A stretch of DNA of 64,000 nucleotides, from NCBI GenBank assembly GCA_030411725.1, contig MU839842.1:372001-436000 (forward strand), in the 5' to 3' direction. The stretch is from Echria macrotheca (Eukaryota; Ascomycota; Sordariomycetes; Sordariales; Schizotheciaceae). Each line of letters starts with the position of its first letter. Position 1 is the stretch's first letter. Under the pieces are notes generated by a model. That model was not told where the DNA came from and ran no database searches. It saw nothing but the letters and a program-made list of their open reading frames with translations. The position numbers and the translations under genes were made by a program. Positions 11,730-22,510 of this stretch are shown here, in pieces.

Positions 11730-14097
11730 GGGTCGGATTGATGGAGGCTACGATGGGATGTAGGATCAAAAGTTGCGAGTGTGTGCTTTCTGATGGGGCG
11801 TTGTATCATAGACCTAGAAGGCTCGGCCAGTGTGACTGTCGGCCATTGTATCATGGAATGTTTATGCATGTCCCAACGTCAACCATCATGGTGCGTAGCA
11901 GTGTCTTCATACTGTTGGTGCAAGGCACCCCTGATTCGGACATGTCTTCGTGCGTGTTACCGTCATCACCTGCGCTCTCGGTCTGAGGACACGCCAAGGA
12001 GCCGGAATCCGCCACCGGCGTGTCCGGAGGCTTTCAGCCCCTACCTCAGCCGGAGCCATATCCACTTAGACGGCTTCCGTGTCCGCATTCCATGACCCTT
12101 CCGTTCCGTCGGCCACTGAGTGCAAGTTCGAAGGCCTCGTCGTTGGTATCGGTAACAATTTCGGGATCCCCTCCCATTCCTCGGACATGACGTCAACACC
12201 CCCCAGGCTGTTGTTTACTAGTCCGCAGTGCTGATACTCCAAGTTTGCGGTGCTCCCACGTTTGCCTGTATGTGGTGGTTCTTCTCCAAGGCCTGCTGCC
12301 CGTTGCCGCGAGAGGCTGTCAATGCCATCTGTTGACAAGGCTGAGCCTTCTAACCTTCTGCCTGTTGGTTGCGGAAGCATTCCTTGGGAATTTTGAGCCA
12401 CACTGTAGGACACGTCCGAGCTGGAAGCAGTCGTTGGCCAGTAGTGATCGTTGGAGGCGAATCTTGTTCTTCATTGGTTGTCCAACATTCTTTCACCTAC
12501 CTCTTTCAGCATCATGTGGCCACGGTATGCGTGCCTGTTTAGGATGAACTGACATCTGATCACGATTCGACCGAAGCTTAGGTAGGTAGTCTTTGGGACC
12601 GTAGCTCTTATGTTTCCTGGTTGAAATATTCGCCTCCTCTGTTGCCCTGCATGTTTACGGGATCGGTGTAAGAAAGGAATCGGCAACCAGATCTGAACCA
12701 TCAGGTGAATCCTCTTGCCACCCCCAATTTCTGCGGGACTGGTTCTCCATCTACCTACCTGGGTAGGTGCTTGACAGTTGATGATTTGAGAAGTGCTAGG
12801 TCTCACTGACATGCTGGGTAAGATGACTGATCAGCGCGGCCGTCGCTGGCGCAGAGTACCAAAAAAGGCCCATGGCATTGATGACAATGTCAGCGTAACA
12901 CGCTCTTGGCTGTGGCGAATGGTCGTGTGAGGTCAAGCATGACAAAGACCGATGTTATACCTGGACCGGAGACTGACCGCGTCGGGACGCCAAGAGGATT
13001 GTTGTCAGCAGTGTCACCAGCCTTCGACCAACCTCCCAGGCAACAGAAAGCAAATAGGCATAGAAGACATTAAAAGCGAAGCGTTTAGAATCTGAGAAAC
13101 ACAGAGCCAGCTTCAACAGTCTGTCATGTAATTGCACGAACATAACGAGGTGTCAACGCTTCATAGACATCGGCGTACCTACATGTATTGTACCTAGAGA
13201 AGTACCATTTAATTGGCAGGTTTCGAGCGTTCTTCCGCCCTTCACACGAGCCCAACACAAAACATCCCTAGAACCCGGAGGAATTGGGCCACACGAGTCA
13301 CACAACTTTGTGCTGCTGTCCTACCGACCCAAATAAGATTAGGGTCTCCTCTCAACCACCAGCCTTTTGTGAGTTGATACCTCCAAAAACGAAAAATGCA
13401 GGAGCAAGTGGTCATCCAAGAAGTAAAGAGACATTTCAATGGTGCTATGTGCAGCCAGGCTGCTGTGTGCAGCTAGCGGACATTTACTCAAGCTTGAAAC
13501 TAGGAGAAATGCCCAATCTCGGAGCTCCAAGGACCACACATGGCAGACATGGAAGTTTTGGTGCTCTCAGAATCCACAAAAAAGTATCTCCCCACTCATC
13601 AAGTCTCGGGGACAACTGCAATACTTCATTCAAACACTTTATTGCCAGGGACAGTACCAGGACTCAAGATTTGACCTTGGAGGTTGGATGAATGCAGTGG
13701 ACATGAATGCGGCAATAGAAAATACCAAACCAAGCTTCGACCCTTCTAGAGCTTCTGCGCGTGAGAAATAAAATCCAATCAGCATATACATGGGGACGCG
13801 GCTCTTCTTGCGCATACCATTCGAGGTTGTTGTATAAGAGGTTTCCACTCATCCAAAGTGTGTGGATCAACAAGGAGTCTTCCCACGTGCCGACAATGTA
13901 CTTGGATTCAGACCTGCGAGCTACTGCGCGCTTAGGTAGTCACCCCTGAGGTTGCCACCACGTTGTCGGCTGGAACAGTTAGCTATATGCACATGTGGGT
14001 GAGGTCGGTGTTCGCTTCCATAGCGGGCTGCGACAGAATCATCTTTTCAAAGCCGGCACTGTCTACAGGTCTACCTATGATCCTCCATGGTCATTAT
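11730..14097. other. Convergent intergenic region, no gene seen
   Basis: About 2.4 kb between the 3' ends of the rhodopsin-domain gene and the MFS gene. Many short frames overlap on both strands without domain support. TAGGTAGG/CCTACCTA motifs occur near 12580 and 12750-12770. Confidence 0.4.
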
Positions 14098-15953
14098 CTA
14101 AGCCTTTACCTCGTTGGTATCAGTCTTGATCTCATCGCTCTTCTCCTTGATCTCATCACCCACACTGCTTGAGCTCTCGTCGTCCCTGCTGCCACCCAAC
14201 CGCGCCAGTCTCCTCAGCGTTTCTTTGTCTTGCAACCATTTGATCAACGGCACTAAGAACAAACAAACCGCGCCTAGCGAGGTGGCTGTGATAAAGCCCT
14301 TGTGATACTCGGGCGCCTCAATCTGCTGCCACACGATAAGCGGCAGCCAGGTGCCCACGACACTCACCATCGAATTCATGGTCGCCAACACCAGAGCACG
14401 TTCCTCGGTGTCATCGGTGCAAATCTCATTCGCCCAGCTTTACCTCATTGTTAGTGGTGCCCCTTCAAAGGGCGGAGGAAACTCACGTCATGGCAATTCC
14501 ACTCAGGCCAACGTGCATTCCCGCCAAGTAATAACACGCCCACTTGAACTTTTCGGGAATATTCCATGCAGCGAGAGACGAAAAGGTGAATACATTCAGT
14601 GCCTTTTGTAAATCAGCTAACGCACACGGTCATGGGTTTCATCAGAAATCAGTAGCAAAACATACCGCGCCGAACATGATGACGGTCCATCGCTGTCCCT
14701 TCAGGATGGTGTCACTCAGCCAAGCAAACACCAGTGCCGAAAAAGCCTGGATGGCAAAAACACCTGTCGGATACAGGTTGATCTGCTCAACCGTGTACTT
14801 GGGATTCTTGGACAGCTTCAGATACTGCGGAAAGATGGGTGTCCCGCTAGTGCCGCTGATGCAGATGTAGTACAGCGTCAAGAGCCAGATGTGCCACGAG
14901 GAAAAGATCTTCTTGACCTTCTGTACCGTGTACGGCTCGCGGAGCTTGCGGCCTTCGAGTACCATGCGCTTCTTGGCTAGTTCGATTTCCTGCAAGTCGT
15001 CAGCTGCTGGTACCAACAAGTAAGCCAGTCAAGGGGCTTATATACATACCTCGTCCGTGAAATAGCGACGACCGGTGGTCTCGGGGAGATCGGGGAGAAA
15101 GAAAAAGCTGCCGATGGCGATGGGGAAGGAGATGACGCCGTCCATGAGGAAGAGCCACTTCCAGCCAGCCAGACCGCCTCTGCCACCGAGGCGCGTCACG
15201 GCGGTCATCAGAAAGCCGGAGAACATCATGGCGATGGAACCGGATGCATTGAGGATGCAGGCGCGCTTGGCCATCTCGTCTTTGCGATACCACGAGCCGA
15301 TCATGTACATCAAGCCTGGGTAGTAACCCGCTTCAAAAAGACCTGACATGAGAAGAAAAGTCAGTCGAATGAAGAATCAAGGAGACGTGGTAATCTGATG
15401 GCATACCGATTAGGAAGCGGAGGGCGTAGAGTTGAGAATTGGTTTTGACCGCGGCGGTGCACATGGTCAGGCCGGTCCAGATGATTTGCAGAGCCGGGAC
15501 ATAGATGGACGGCCGGATGCGGGTCAGCAGCAGGTTGCTGGGAATCTCGCCGACGATGTAACCGGCAGTGAAAGCAGACATGGCGTAGTTGAGCTCGTTG
15601 CCAAACATGTCGAGATCCTCCTTCCTGTCATGCTGTCAGACGGTTTACTGAAACCTGAAACCGACGAATGGGAGACTGAAACTTACATGCCCGACACAAA
15701 GGCATTGGTTATGTTGGTCTGGTTAAGGAACTTGGAGAAGAACCCTGAGGTAAAAAAGTCAGTCTCGTCGCCAACAAAGAGCCAGTTCATGGCACAACGC
15801 ACCCAAGCACCCAAAAGTCAACAAGGCAAGATCCAACTTGAGCAGGAACCGACGCTCCTTGGGCGACTTGTCCAAGGAGTCCCAGACGTGTCGCTTCCAC
15901 GTATTCTTGGGTGGTTCAACCTGAACCCCCGTATCCTCGATCACTCTGCCCAT
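14098..15953 (-). CDS. MFS transporter, anion:cation symporter (allantoate permease) family
   Basis: Plasma-membrane permease of the Dal5/allantoate-pantothenate type, which takes up small organic anions. I reconstruct seven exons: 15953-15803, 15744-15687, 15624-15407, 15342-15050, 14989-14666, 14602-14487 and 14437-14098. The introns are 49-64 bp. The CDS is 1500 bp (499 residues), normal for the family. Visible features are a soluble N-terminus ending in KRRxLLKLDLALL-like sequence, NAFVSGMKEDL after helix 1, helices with YIVGEIPSNLLLTRI and FEAGYYPGLMYMIGSWY, a long central loop (LPDLPETT to QKVKKIF), and a charged cytoplasmic tail. It is divergently paired with the FAD monooxygenase, 596 bp away. 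Transport of a substrate or product of that enzyme is an inference. Confidence 0.9.
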
Positions 15954-16549
15954 GGTTGTTGTCGTTTCGTCTCAGGATAAAGACACTTTGACGCACTGGT
16001 GGATAGAAGACGCTGGAGATGAACGCTGACAATGCAACTCATCGTCGGTTTCCCATCTATTTGAAACATCTCGAAAAACAATAATCCGTCCCACGCGATG
16101 CGCTGCAAATATGACGAAGACCCCCTCCCACGTCCCAACGCGGCTCTGGCCATTTCTCAAATCGGTAATTGCAGTCCGCGGGGTTGGGATGGCGTCAAAC
16201 CGGGCTACGACCAAAAACGCAAGATAAGCCCGAACAGGGCCAATATTTCACATTATCAATGATTGGTCATTTTAGGACACCGGAGTCCCTCTCCCCCCAT
16301 CACGGCTGGAGCTCACGCCATAACCGAGGATGCATACATCATTCCCAACCCCCCGGCCGGTCTGCGGCCCGCCCCCCTATCCGCTTTGGTAACTACACTA
16401 CTTTCACGGCCAGATCCACCTTGAAACCCTTGGCCAGATAGCTAAAAAGCCCCCTTTGGTTCGGCAAGTTCCCCAGGCTCCCCGGCTCGGTTCGGTAAAC
16501 AGTAAGGTAGGTACGGTACCAAAGTTCATCAGACGAACCCTCAAAAATT
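15954..16549. promoter_or_regulatory. Divergent promoter, MFS / FAD monooxygenase
   Basis: The 596 bp between two start codons on opposite strands must hold both promoters. I found no perfect AflR-type TCGSWNNSCGR site and no clear TATA box. Confidence 0.5.
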
Positions 16550-18244
16550 ATGCCTTCGGCCACGCCTCCCGTCTTGCGCATTGCCGTGATTGGAACCGGT
16601 CCCGCAGGTCTGTCGTCGGCCATTGCCCTGTCGGCGTTGCCCGATGTGGAAATCCAGGTCTACGAGAGGGCCGGGGAGTTGCGAGAGCTCGGGGCCGGCA
16701 TCAGCGTCAACCATAACGGCTGGAAGGTCTTGGAGCTGCTGGGCGCGCGGAAAGGGGTCGAGGGCGCTTCGACGAATCCGACTGTGCAGAGGTAGGCAGA
16801 CAACATCAACATAACAAAAACACAAGCTTGGGGGGAAAAAAAGCGGTGCTGATTATGGTTGCTTTGTTGCCTATCTGTCTAGGAACGCATACACTGGCGA
16901 GATTGTCGATCCCGGACAGCCTCCGGATCCCACTAATCCGTACGAGGTGAGGCGGGTGAGGCGGCTGTTGCTGCAAAACTCGCTCGCGGCCAGGGTTCCG
17001 CCAGGGTTGATCCAGTTCAACAAGAAGCTTGTCTCGGTGCGCGATCTCGGAAAGAACGGCGTCGAGGCGGCTTTCGAGGATGGGACCACAACGGTGGTTG
17101 ATCTTGTGGTGGGAGCTGATGGGATCCGCTCAGTACGTCTCATTTTCATGTTGCTACCTTGTCATTGTCCGTGGAAGGGTCGGCACTGACTTACTGGTGG
17201 CAGGTCGTGAGAAAACACATCGATCCGGACTTCCCCTTGAACTATGCCCGTAGGTTTGAATTTTCCGGACTGACGCGTGTGGTTGTATGGCTACTAACTG
17301 GGGGGAAAAAGACCAGGTTGGATGGCGCTGCCTCATCCCAGCCGAGAGGCTCAAACACATTCCCGATTTGCCATTGACAACGACCAGCTGGTGGTATGGC
17401 AAGGCCAAGTCGGTTTGGATCTCGCCGCTCGACACGGACCTCAACAATCTGAAGGAAATCGAGTTTACGGCGCGTGTGTTCAACGAACCGTTTGTCCCCG
17501 GTGAAACAGTCAGCTGGGGCGTCAAGGCTTCAAATGAGAGGGTGTTTTCGCGATTCAATGTGAGGAACAGAAATTCCAACCGTGGCAAGATTGGCGGGCT
17601 GACCGTAGTGGCAGGACGTCGACCCTCGACTCATTGAGGTATTCAAACAAGTTCCTGAGGGTAATTGGTCCGAGTTTGCAGCATATTCAGGACCTGCGAT
17701 GGAAAGCCTAGTGGGTTGGGGCAAACTGGTCCTCGTGGGTGACTCTAGCCACCCCTCTGCTGGTACGTCTTGGGTCTTTGTGTCTCCGGGGTATCTGTGC
17801 TGATGCATCATCAGGAGGTTTCGGCTCTGGATCTGCCTTTGCGATGGAGGACAGCTGGGTGTTGGCACGATCCATCGAGTACGCCCGAAAGGTGTCGACC
17901 ACCGGGTCCGTCCCAACCGTCCTGGCAGAAGCATTGCAGATCTTCAACACGATTCGAAAACCGTATTACCGACGAATGTGAGACGCACCCTTCTTCCCCT
18001 TTTAAGCGCAGGCGTTAACAACCTCAGGTTCGACTTCCGTCAATCGCAGAAGAAAGTCCTCGAGGAGGTGGGAAGAAAAGACTATGACGACTTTGACGCC
18101 GCCCTGCGAAAGAGGTTTGCGTCGGACGGGTTGGGGGCGAAAAGGGGCAAAGGCTTTCTGGGCTGGGTCTATGACGGCGATATCGGTAAGACTTGGCAGG
18201 AGTTTGTAGAGAGCGATCAGGCTAGGAGGGCAGCCCAGAGCTGA
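16550..18244 (+). CDS. FAD-dependent monooxygenase (salicylate-hydroxylase-like)
   Basis: Class A flavoprotein aromatic hydroxylase using NAD(P)H, FAD and O2; cytosolic. Seven exons are inferred: 16550-16791, 16883-17132, 17204-17249, 17312-17559, 17615-17762, 17815-17977 and 18028-18244. The total is 1314 bp (437 residues), the usual size. The FAD-binding GxGxxG is VIGTGPAGLSS at about residues 12-22, with VYERAGELRE after the second strand. VVGADGIRS is the conserved middle motif. LVGDSSHPSAG is a variant of the GDAAHP FAD-ribityl motif, split by an intron. Exon 4 begins mid-codon at 17312 and gives a HQVGWRCLIPAE junction, which fits the family better than other splice options. It could hydroxylate or decarboxylate a phenolic intermediate, but it is 9 kb from the core. 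Confidence 0.88.
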
Positions 18245-18402
18245 TGCATCTACTCCAACAAGGGGTTGATTGTCGCTGAATAGGGGATATGGGAAACCGA
18301 TGTGCGGTGCTCCGGTCAATTGTATTGACCTGAAACCCACGCATTTTTGTATCTTGTGCAAACAACAAGAATTATTGATTATCAGTTACCTAGGTACTTT
18401 TC

Positions 18403-19539
18403 CTAAATAGCCCGTCCGATCCACCCCGTAATAGCATCAAAGCTCTTCTTTCCATCAAAATGGTAATTCAAAAGATGACCCCCGTCGAAATCCCCCCTAA
18501 CCTCCACCTCCCTCGCCCCGGTAAACAACGCCGCCGTCTGGTTCAACAACCCGTCACAAAACCCGCCACAGCTCGGCAGATCGTACCGTCCCACGACCAC
18601 CTGCACAGGCGTCTTCACCTTCCCAAAATCCAACGGAAACGTCCCGGCCGTCAACAGCTCGGCAATAGCAAACGGCGCCTGCCTCTCCCACAACCAGCCG
18701 GTGACCTTGCGATCAAAGAACGGCTCCTTGAACCCCCCAAACGCAAACGCATACTCATCAGCAGGGACAAGATACCCCTTGGCAAACGTCCCGAATTTCT
18801 TGGGATCCTGCAGCGCGGCAACCCGCGCCTGTCCGCCCGTCGTCCACAGGCCGAGGTACGCGAACAGGCCGGAGAAGCCGGTCAGGACGAGCGCGTCGCC
18901 GCGGGGATCGTCGTCTGACGCGATCGCGGACGCGGCGAGGAAGGCGCCGAAGGAGTGGCCTACCTGGACGATTTTGGAGATGGACGCGCCGGGCGTGTAC
19001 CGGGACGGTGACGAGGAAGAAGAACCTCGTAGGAGGGTGGTCAGCTGGCGGAGGATTTCGACCTGCGGCGCGTACTGGACGCGCGAGATGGGGTCGTCTA
19101 GACTGGAAGAGCCGGTGCCTAGGCGGTCGTAGTAGAAGACTGAGTAGCCGGCCGCGAGGGCGTGTTGTACGAACGAGTGTTGGGGGTAGGCTGGTGGGTC
19201 CCAGTAGATGCCTGAGGTCATGGAGCCGTGGGTGAGGAGGAGGAGGGTGGAGGAGTTGGCTGTCGGGGTGGAGGGGGTGCAGAAGGTGGCGGCGATGGTT
19301 GGGTAGGTCGTGAGGGTTTGGTTGGAGGTGATGGGATGGAAGACCTGCTGGGAGTCGCGGCGGGAGGCGTTGAAGATGTACGAGGACAGGTCCCAGTTGG
19401 TGGCGATGGAGATGTCAATGTTGTAGTAGGGCGCGGTGATGTTGAGGGGGATGCGGAAGGGAGTGCATGTCTTGTCAGGTTTCGAAGGGGGGCCGGCGAG
19501 GGCCGCTGTGGTGAACAGCAAAAGCAACAGGAGTGACAT
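18403..19539 (-). CDS. Secreted alpha/beta-hydrolase
   Basis: Single-exon serine hydrolase of 378 residues. A hydrophobic N-terminal signal (about residues 1-15, Leu-rich, ending TAALAG) and several NxS/T sites (for example NASR, NQT) predict secretion. The oxyanion region is TLLLLTHGSMTSG. The nucleophile elbow is VGHSFGAF, the acid is probably Asp in VVGRYDLP, and the catalytic His is in GGHLLNYH near the C-terminus. A Cys pair (SCGGFC) lies near the acid. The gene is convergent with the FAD monooxygenase, 158 bp away. No specific substrate can be named. Lactone or ester cleavage of a pathway product is possible but unsupported. Confidence 0.88.
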   Translation of the reverse strand: MSLLLLLLFTTAALAGPPSKPDKTCTPFRIPLNITAPYYNIDISIATNWDLSSYIFNASRRDSQQVFHPITSNQTLTTYPTIAATFCTPSTPTANSSTLLLLTHGSMTSGIYWDPPAYPQHSFVQHALAAGYSVFYYDRLGTGSSSLDDPISRVQYAPQVEILRQLTTLLRGSSSSSPSRYTPGASISKIVQVGHSFGAFLAASAIASDDDPRGDALVLTGFSGLFAYLGLWTTGGQARVAALQDPKKFGTFAKGYLVPADEYAFAFGGFKEPFFDRKVTGWLWERQAPFAIAELLTAGTFPLDFGKVKTPVQVVVGRYDLPSCGGFCDGLLNQTAALFTGAREVEVRGDFDGGHLLNYHFDGKKSFDAITGWIGRAI

Positions 19540-19896
19540 GATTCAATTTTGTAGCTCTCAGCTACCTGTAGGCAATGTTGGATTTGAAGAGTGGTGTGGG
19601 ACGAAGGACCAGAGTGTCGGTACTACCTACATGTAGGTATGAACGCTTATTAATGTTTGTGCGTATATGCGAGTAAAGGAGCGAACATCATTCTATCCTC
19701 AGATTGTGCATGCCGTTCCCTTCTCGAGACCCCGGCCTTAATCACGCCATGCCGGAGCTTATATCCGTACGTTCTTCTAATCTCCGACCTCCCCGACCCC
19801 GACATGCCGAACCCGGCCCCGGCCCAGCAGCCCAGCCCAGCTAAGCCCCGTCCCGGGCTCCGATATTTTTTTCCCATTGCATCTCAGCAAAATCTC
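19540..19896. other. Intergenic, pyrimidine-rich
   Basis: Upstream region of the hydrolase gene and 3' flank of NmrA-like gene 2. It is C-rich around 19780-19870. No gene and no perfect AflR-type site was seen. Confidence 0.4.
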
Positions 19897-20685
19897 CTAC
19901 CCCGGCCCGGTCGACGGAAGATGCGGATGTAGCGACGGAAAAAAGTGTCGAAGCAAGCCAGTGATGATACACAAGACCGTTCCCTGCGGGAACTTGGCCC
20001 GCCCATTGGTGTTGATCACACCAACGTTGCGATAGTCCCATTTGCCCTCGCCATCATCCGCCGCCTCGATCATGCCCGCCGCAAGGTCAAGGTACGAGAG
20101 CGGGCTCGACTCTTCAGTGAGGCTCAACGCATGGCCGCGCTGGATGTCGACCGACAACGCGCCGGGCTTAATGTAGATGGTCGTGACCCAGTCCTCCTCG
20201 GCACGGAGGATGGCTTCGGTCCGACGTAGATCCTCGTAGACATTCGACGCCGACCAGAGCAGAATGCGTCGGAGAAGCCGGGGCGTGCCGCTGGAGAGAA
20301 CGTCGTCTAATGTGGCCGATGACAGGAGAATCAGTTTTGGCAGAGCCGCGCTGGGGCCGCCAAGTTTAGCGTCCTCTCGGAGCGCTTGGAGGACGCTGAG
20401 TGCGACATCTTGGCCGACGCGGAACCCGGGCACGTTGTCGTTTGTGGATGTGACGAGGAAAACGGCCCTGGTGCCGCGGATGGCAGACCCTATGAGGGGG
20501 ACGTCTGTGATGCTGCCCTCATAGACTTGCACGTTCGGGTGAGGAACGGCTTCGGGGAGTAGGCGGGCAAGCTTCGCTTTGTCGCGGCAGAAGGCGTGGA
20601 TTTGGTTGTCCGGGGATTGGAGCAACAAGCGTATGAGAGCCGTCCCGGTGTTGCCCGTGGCACCTAGCACCGCATAGGCAGGCAT
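19897..20685 (-). CDS. NmrA-like NAD(P)-binding oxidoreductase 2
   Basis: Single-exon protein of 262 residues from the ATG at 20685. An upstream in-frame alternative at 20736 would add 17 unconserved residues. The start is placed so that MPAYAVLGATGNTG opens directly on the Rossmann strand and the GATGNTG nucleotide motif. HAFCRDKAKLARL, a VFLVTS strand and LILLSSATLDD follow as in NmrA/AflX-like proteins. Members of this group occur in anthraquinone and xanthone clusters next to the AflR/AflS regulators, as here. They are proposed to act in redox or ring-modifying steps. The role in this pathway is inferred from position. Confidence 0.85.
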   Translation of the reverse strand: MPAYAVLGATGNTGTALIRLLLQSPDNQIHAFCRDKAKLARLLPEAVPHPNVQVYEGSITDVPLIGSAIRGTRAVFLVTSTNDNVPGFRVGQDVALSVLQALREDAKLGGPSAALPKLILLSSATLDDVLSSGTPRLLRRILLWSASNVYEDLRRTEAILRAEEDWVTTIYIKPGALSVDIQRGHALSLTEESSPLSYLDLAAGMIEAADDGEGKWDYRNVGVINTNGRAKFPQGTVLCIITGLLRHFFPSLHPHLPSTGPG

Positions 20686-21113
20686 TGTCTTTCTGATGCT
20701 TTTGCTGCAAGCTGGCCTGGAGTTTCGTTTTTCCACGGGACCGGTATTTAAGGGTCAGATTTTTCGGGAAGCGCAGCAGCAGGGAATCGAATCCCCCCGA
20801 AGGCCGATCGGTACATGTGTCTGGCTGTAAATCAAGCACCCGAACCGATATCCTACCTACTCACATAGGCGCTTATTGCCCGCTTTCCTACTATGGTATC
20901 CCGTCTTATCTCTCCACATGCGGCGCGTGTCGTGTCCCGGGTGTGTACTATATCCCGACCTTGACTTGACTAGAGAGGTGCTGCGCTCCCCGCCGTGAGA
21001 GATACATGTATGCGTACAATGCATTATATTGGGGTATTTGAGGGTTCTGAACTAAAAGGCTGTCTCTTTTTCTCATCATGATCCCGTACCAGGCATCAAC
21101 CACCGGGTAAATA
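20686..21113. promoter_or_regulatory. Upstream region of NmrA-like gene 2
   Basis: 427 bp. A relaxed TCGN5CGR match occurs at 20797-20807 (reverse strand), 112 bp from the start codon, but it breaks the W position of the stricter consensus. A CCTACCTACTCAC motif lies near 20850. Confidence 0.35.
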
Positions 21114-21655
21114 TCAAGCTTGTTGGGCAACTTGCGTTTGCTGCTGCTGCTCTCTCAAATAGTTCTGGAATTTGGGATAGAAATCATTCAAAAACGCCGA
21201 GTCCACCATCTCCTCGATCTTGACGATCTTCTCTCCACTCTCATCAAACGTGAAAAACACGGCATACTCGTTGGTCCACGGCCCGAAAGGCGCCTTGCCT
21301 TTGGACACCGCATACACGGCGGCCTTGCTCTTGGCCGCATCGTGCACGATCTCACGGACGTTTAGCTGGATTCGCCCACACCTGTCAGTACGTTCATTGT
21401 TACAACCGCCTTCCTGGCTGTCTGGCTACAGGTACTCATTGGACGCACCTCGTAGTCGGTCACGATTTTCTGCACAAGAGGCAGCACCGATAGGACCTGT
21501 GTCTTGTCTCGTGGCGGGTGATTCAGCGAGGTAGGCAAGGTAACTTGGGTCGCTTCATCTGTCCATGACTCGACCATCTCGGCGGCGGACCAGTTGCTCC
21601 AGCCGGCGATGAACCGGTCGAGCGTTGCCCTCTGGACCTCGCCCGGGGCGGGCAT
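21114..21655 (-). CDS. SnoaL-like (NTF2-fold) protein
   Basis: Small alpha+beta-barrel protein of the SnoaL/NTF2-like type, often a polyketide cyclase, dehydratase or isomerase. The exons are 21655-21449 and 21365-21114. The 83-bp intron has a GTGCGT donor and CAG acceptor and joins TDYE to LNVREIV in phase. The product is 152 residues from the ATG at 21655; an earlier ATG at 21754 would add 33 Pro/Ser-rich residues that look non-native. Visible family features are LDRFIAGWSNWSAAEMV (the first helix), WTDEATQVTLP, and the C-terminal sheet WTNEYAVFFTFDESGEKI with EEMVDSAFL. It ends in a Gln-rich tail. A perfect AflR-type site lies 188 bp upstream, which supports cluster membership. Confidence 0.85.
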
Positions 21656-22510
21656 GTTGCTTGTTCTGGACGGTGGGTTCGGTGAAGGCGGGTCAAGTCT
21701 GGCTGTGCTAGGGTAGGTCGTATAGACATCTCTTGGATTTTTGGCCATTGCCATTCGCGGGTCAATACATATATCACGGTACGTATACTAGACTAGCACG
21801 TCTAACCCCGACACATGTTGGGTTCCGGATGACCGGTAATGGCCGCTGTCCGATGGCCGAACCTTCGCAGCGGCCGGCAACATCGAAACCGCGAGCTCTC
21901 TCCCATTGCACAGTCCTGCCTCGGATCAATGATTGCGAATACCTACCCCATTGGGAACCTCTAGTCCGACTAGTCTGATGCGCCCGTTAACACGGGCATC
22001 CACGACTCCATCCCGTGGAAACAGATCTCCACGGTTGGTGATAACGGTGTGTGACCCGTTCAACCGAGATTGCATAATGCACTCCAGTTAAAAAAAAATC
22101 GGATTATGGGGGAAGGCGTCGCAAGCTGTGGGTTCGCAACGTTTAGGCCGACTGACGCCACCGCAGGATTCGATGATGGTACATCGGTATGGTATCACGG
22201 CATTATGGAATCGCTGGGGTATGCGATAAGGGTATAGGTCACATCCAGGTGGTATTTATTACTCTACCCTGTGGGGCCTGCAGCAGGCAATCGGCGCTAC
22301 TGATCACCTCGACGGCCCGATCCTGCTTGTCATGATCTCCCGTGCCGCGCCGCTTCCAGGGCTCTTATGCTGTCAGTTGTGGAGCCCACGTCCGGGATGG
22401 GCTCCGGGACAGATGTGTTGTGCGTTACTTATTGTGATACGGCACCGGCTCAGCATCCTCTTGGTCTAATTCTCACATCACATTCCGTCCCCACTCGGAG
22501 TCAGCAAAAC
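21656..22510. promoter_or_regulatory. Divergent promoter, SnoaL-like / AflS-like
   Basis: 855 bp between divergent starts. It holds one perfect AflR-type site near the SnoaL side. I see none within the 400 bp before the AflS-like ATG, and no coding region. Confidence 0.5.
21843..21853 (-). promoter_or_regulatory. AflR-type site upstream of SnoaL-like gene
   Basis: CCGCTGTCCGA on the plus strand, that is TCGGACAGCGG on the minus strand. This is a perfect match to TCGSWNNSCGR. It sits 188 bp upstream of the minus-strand ATG at 21655. The CTGTC spacer also occurs in the site at 42985. Confidence 0.6.
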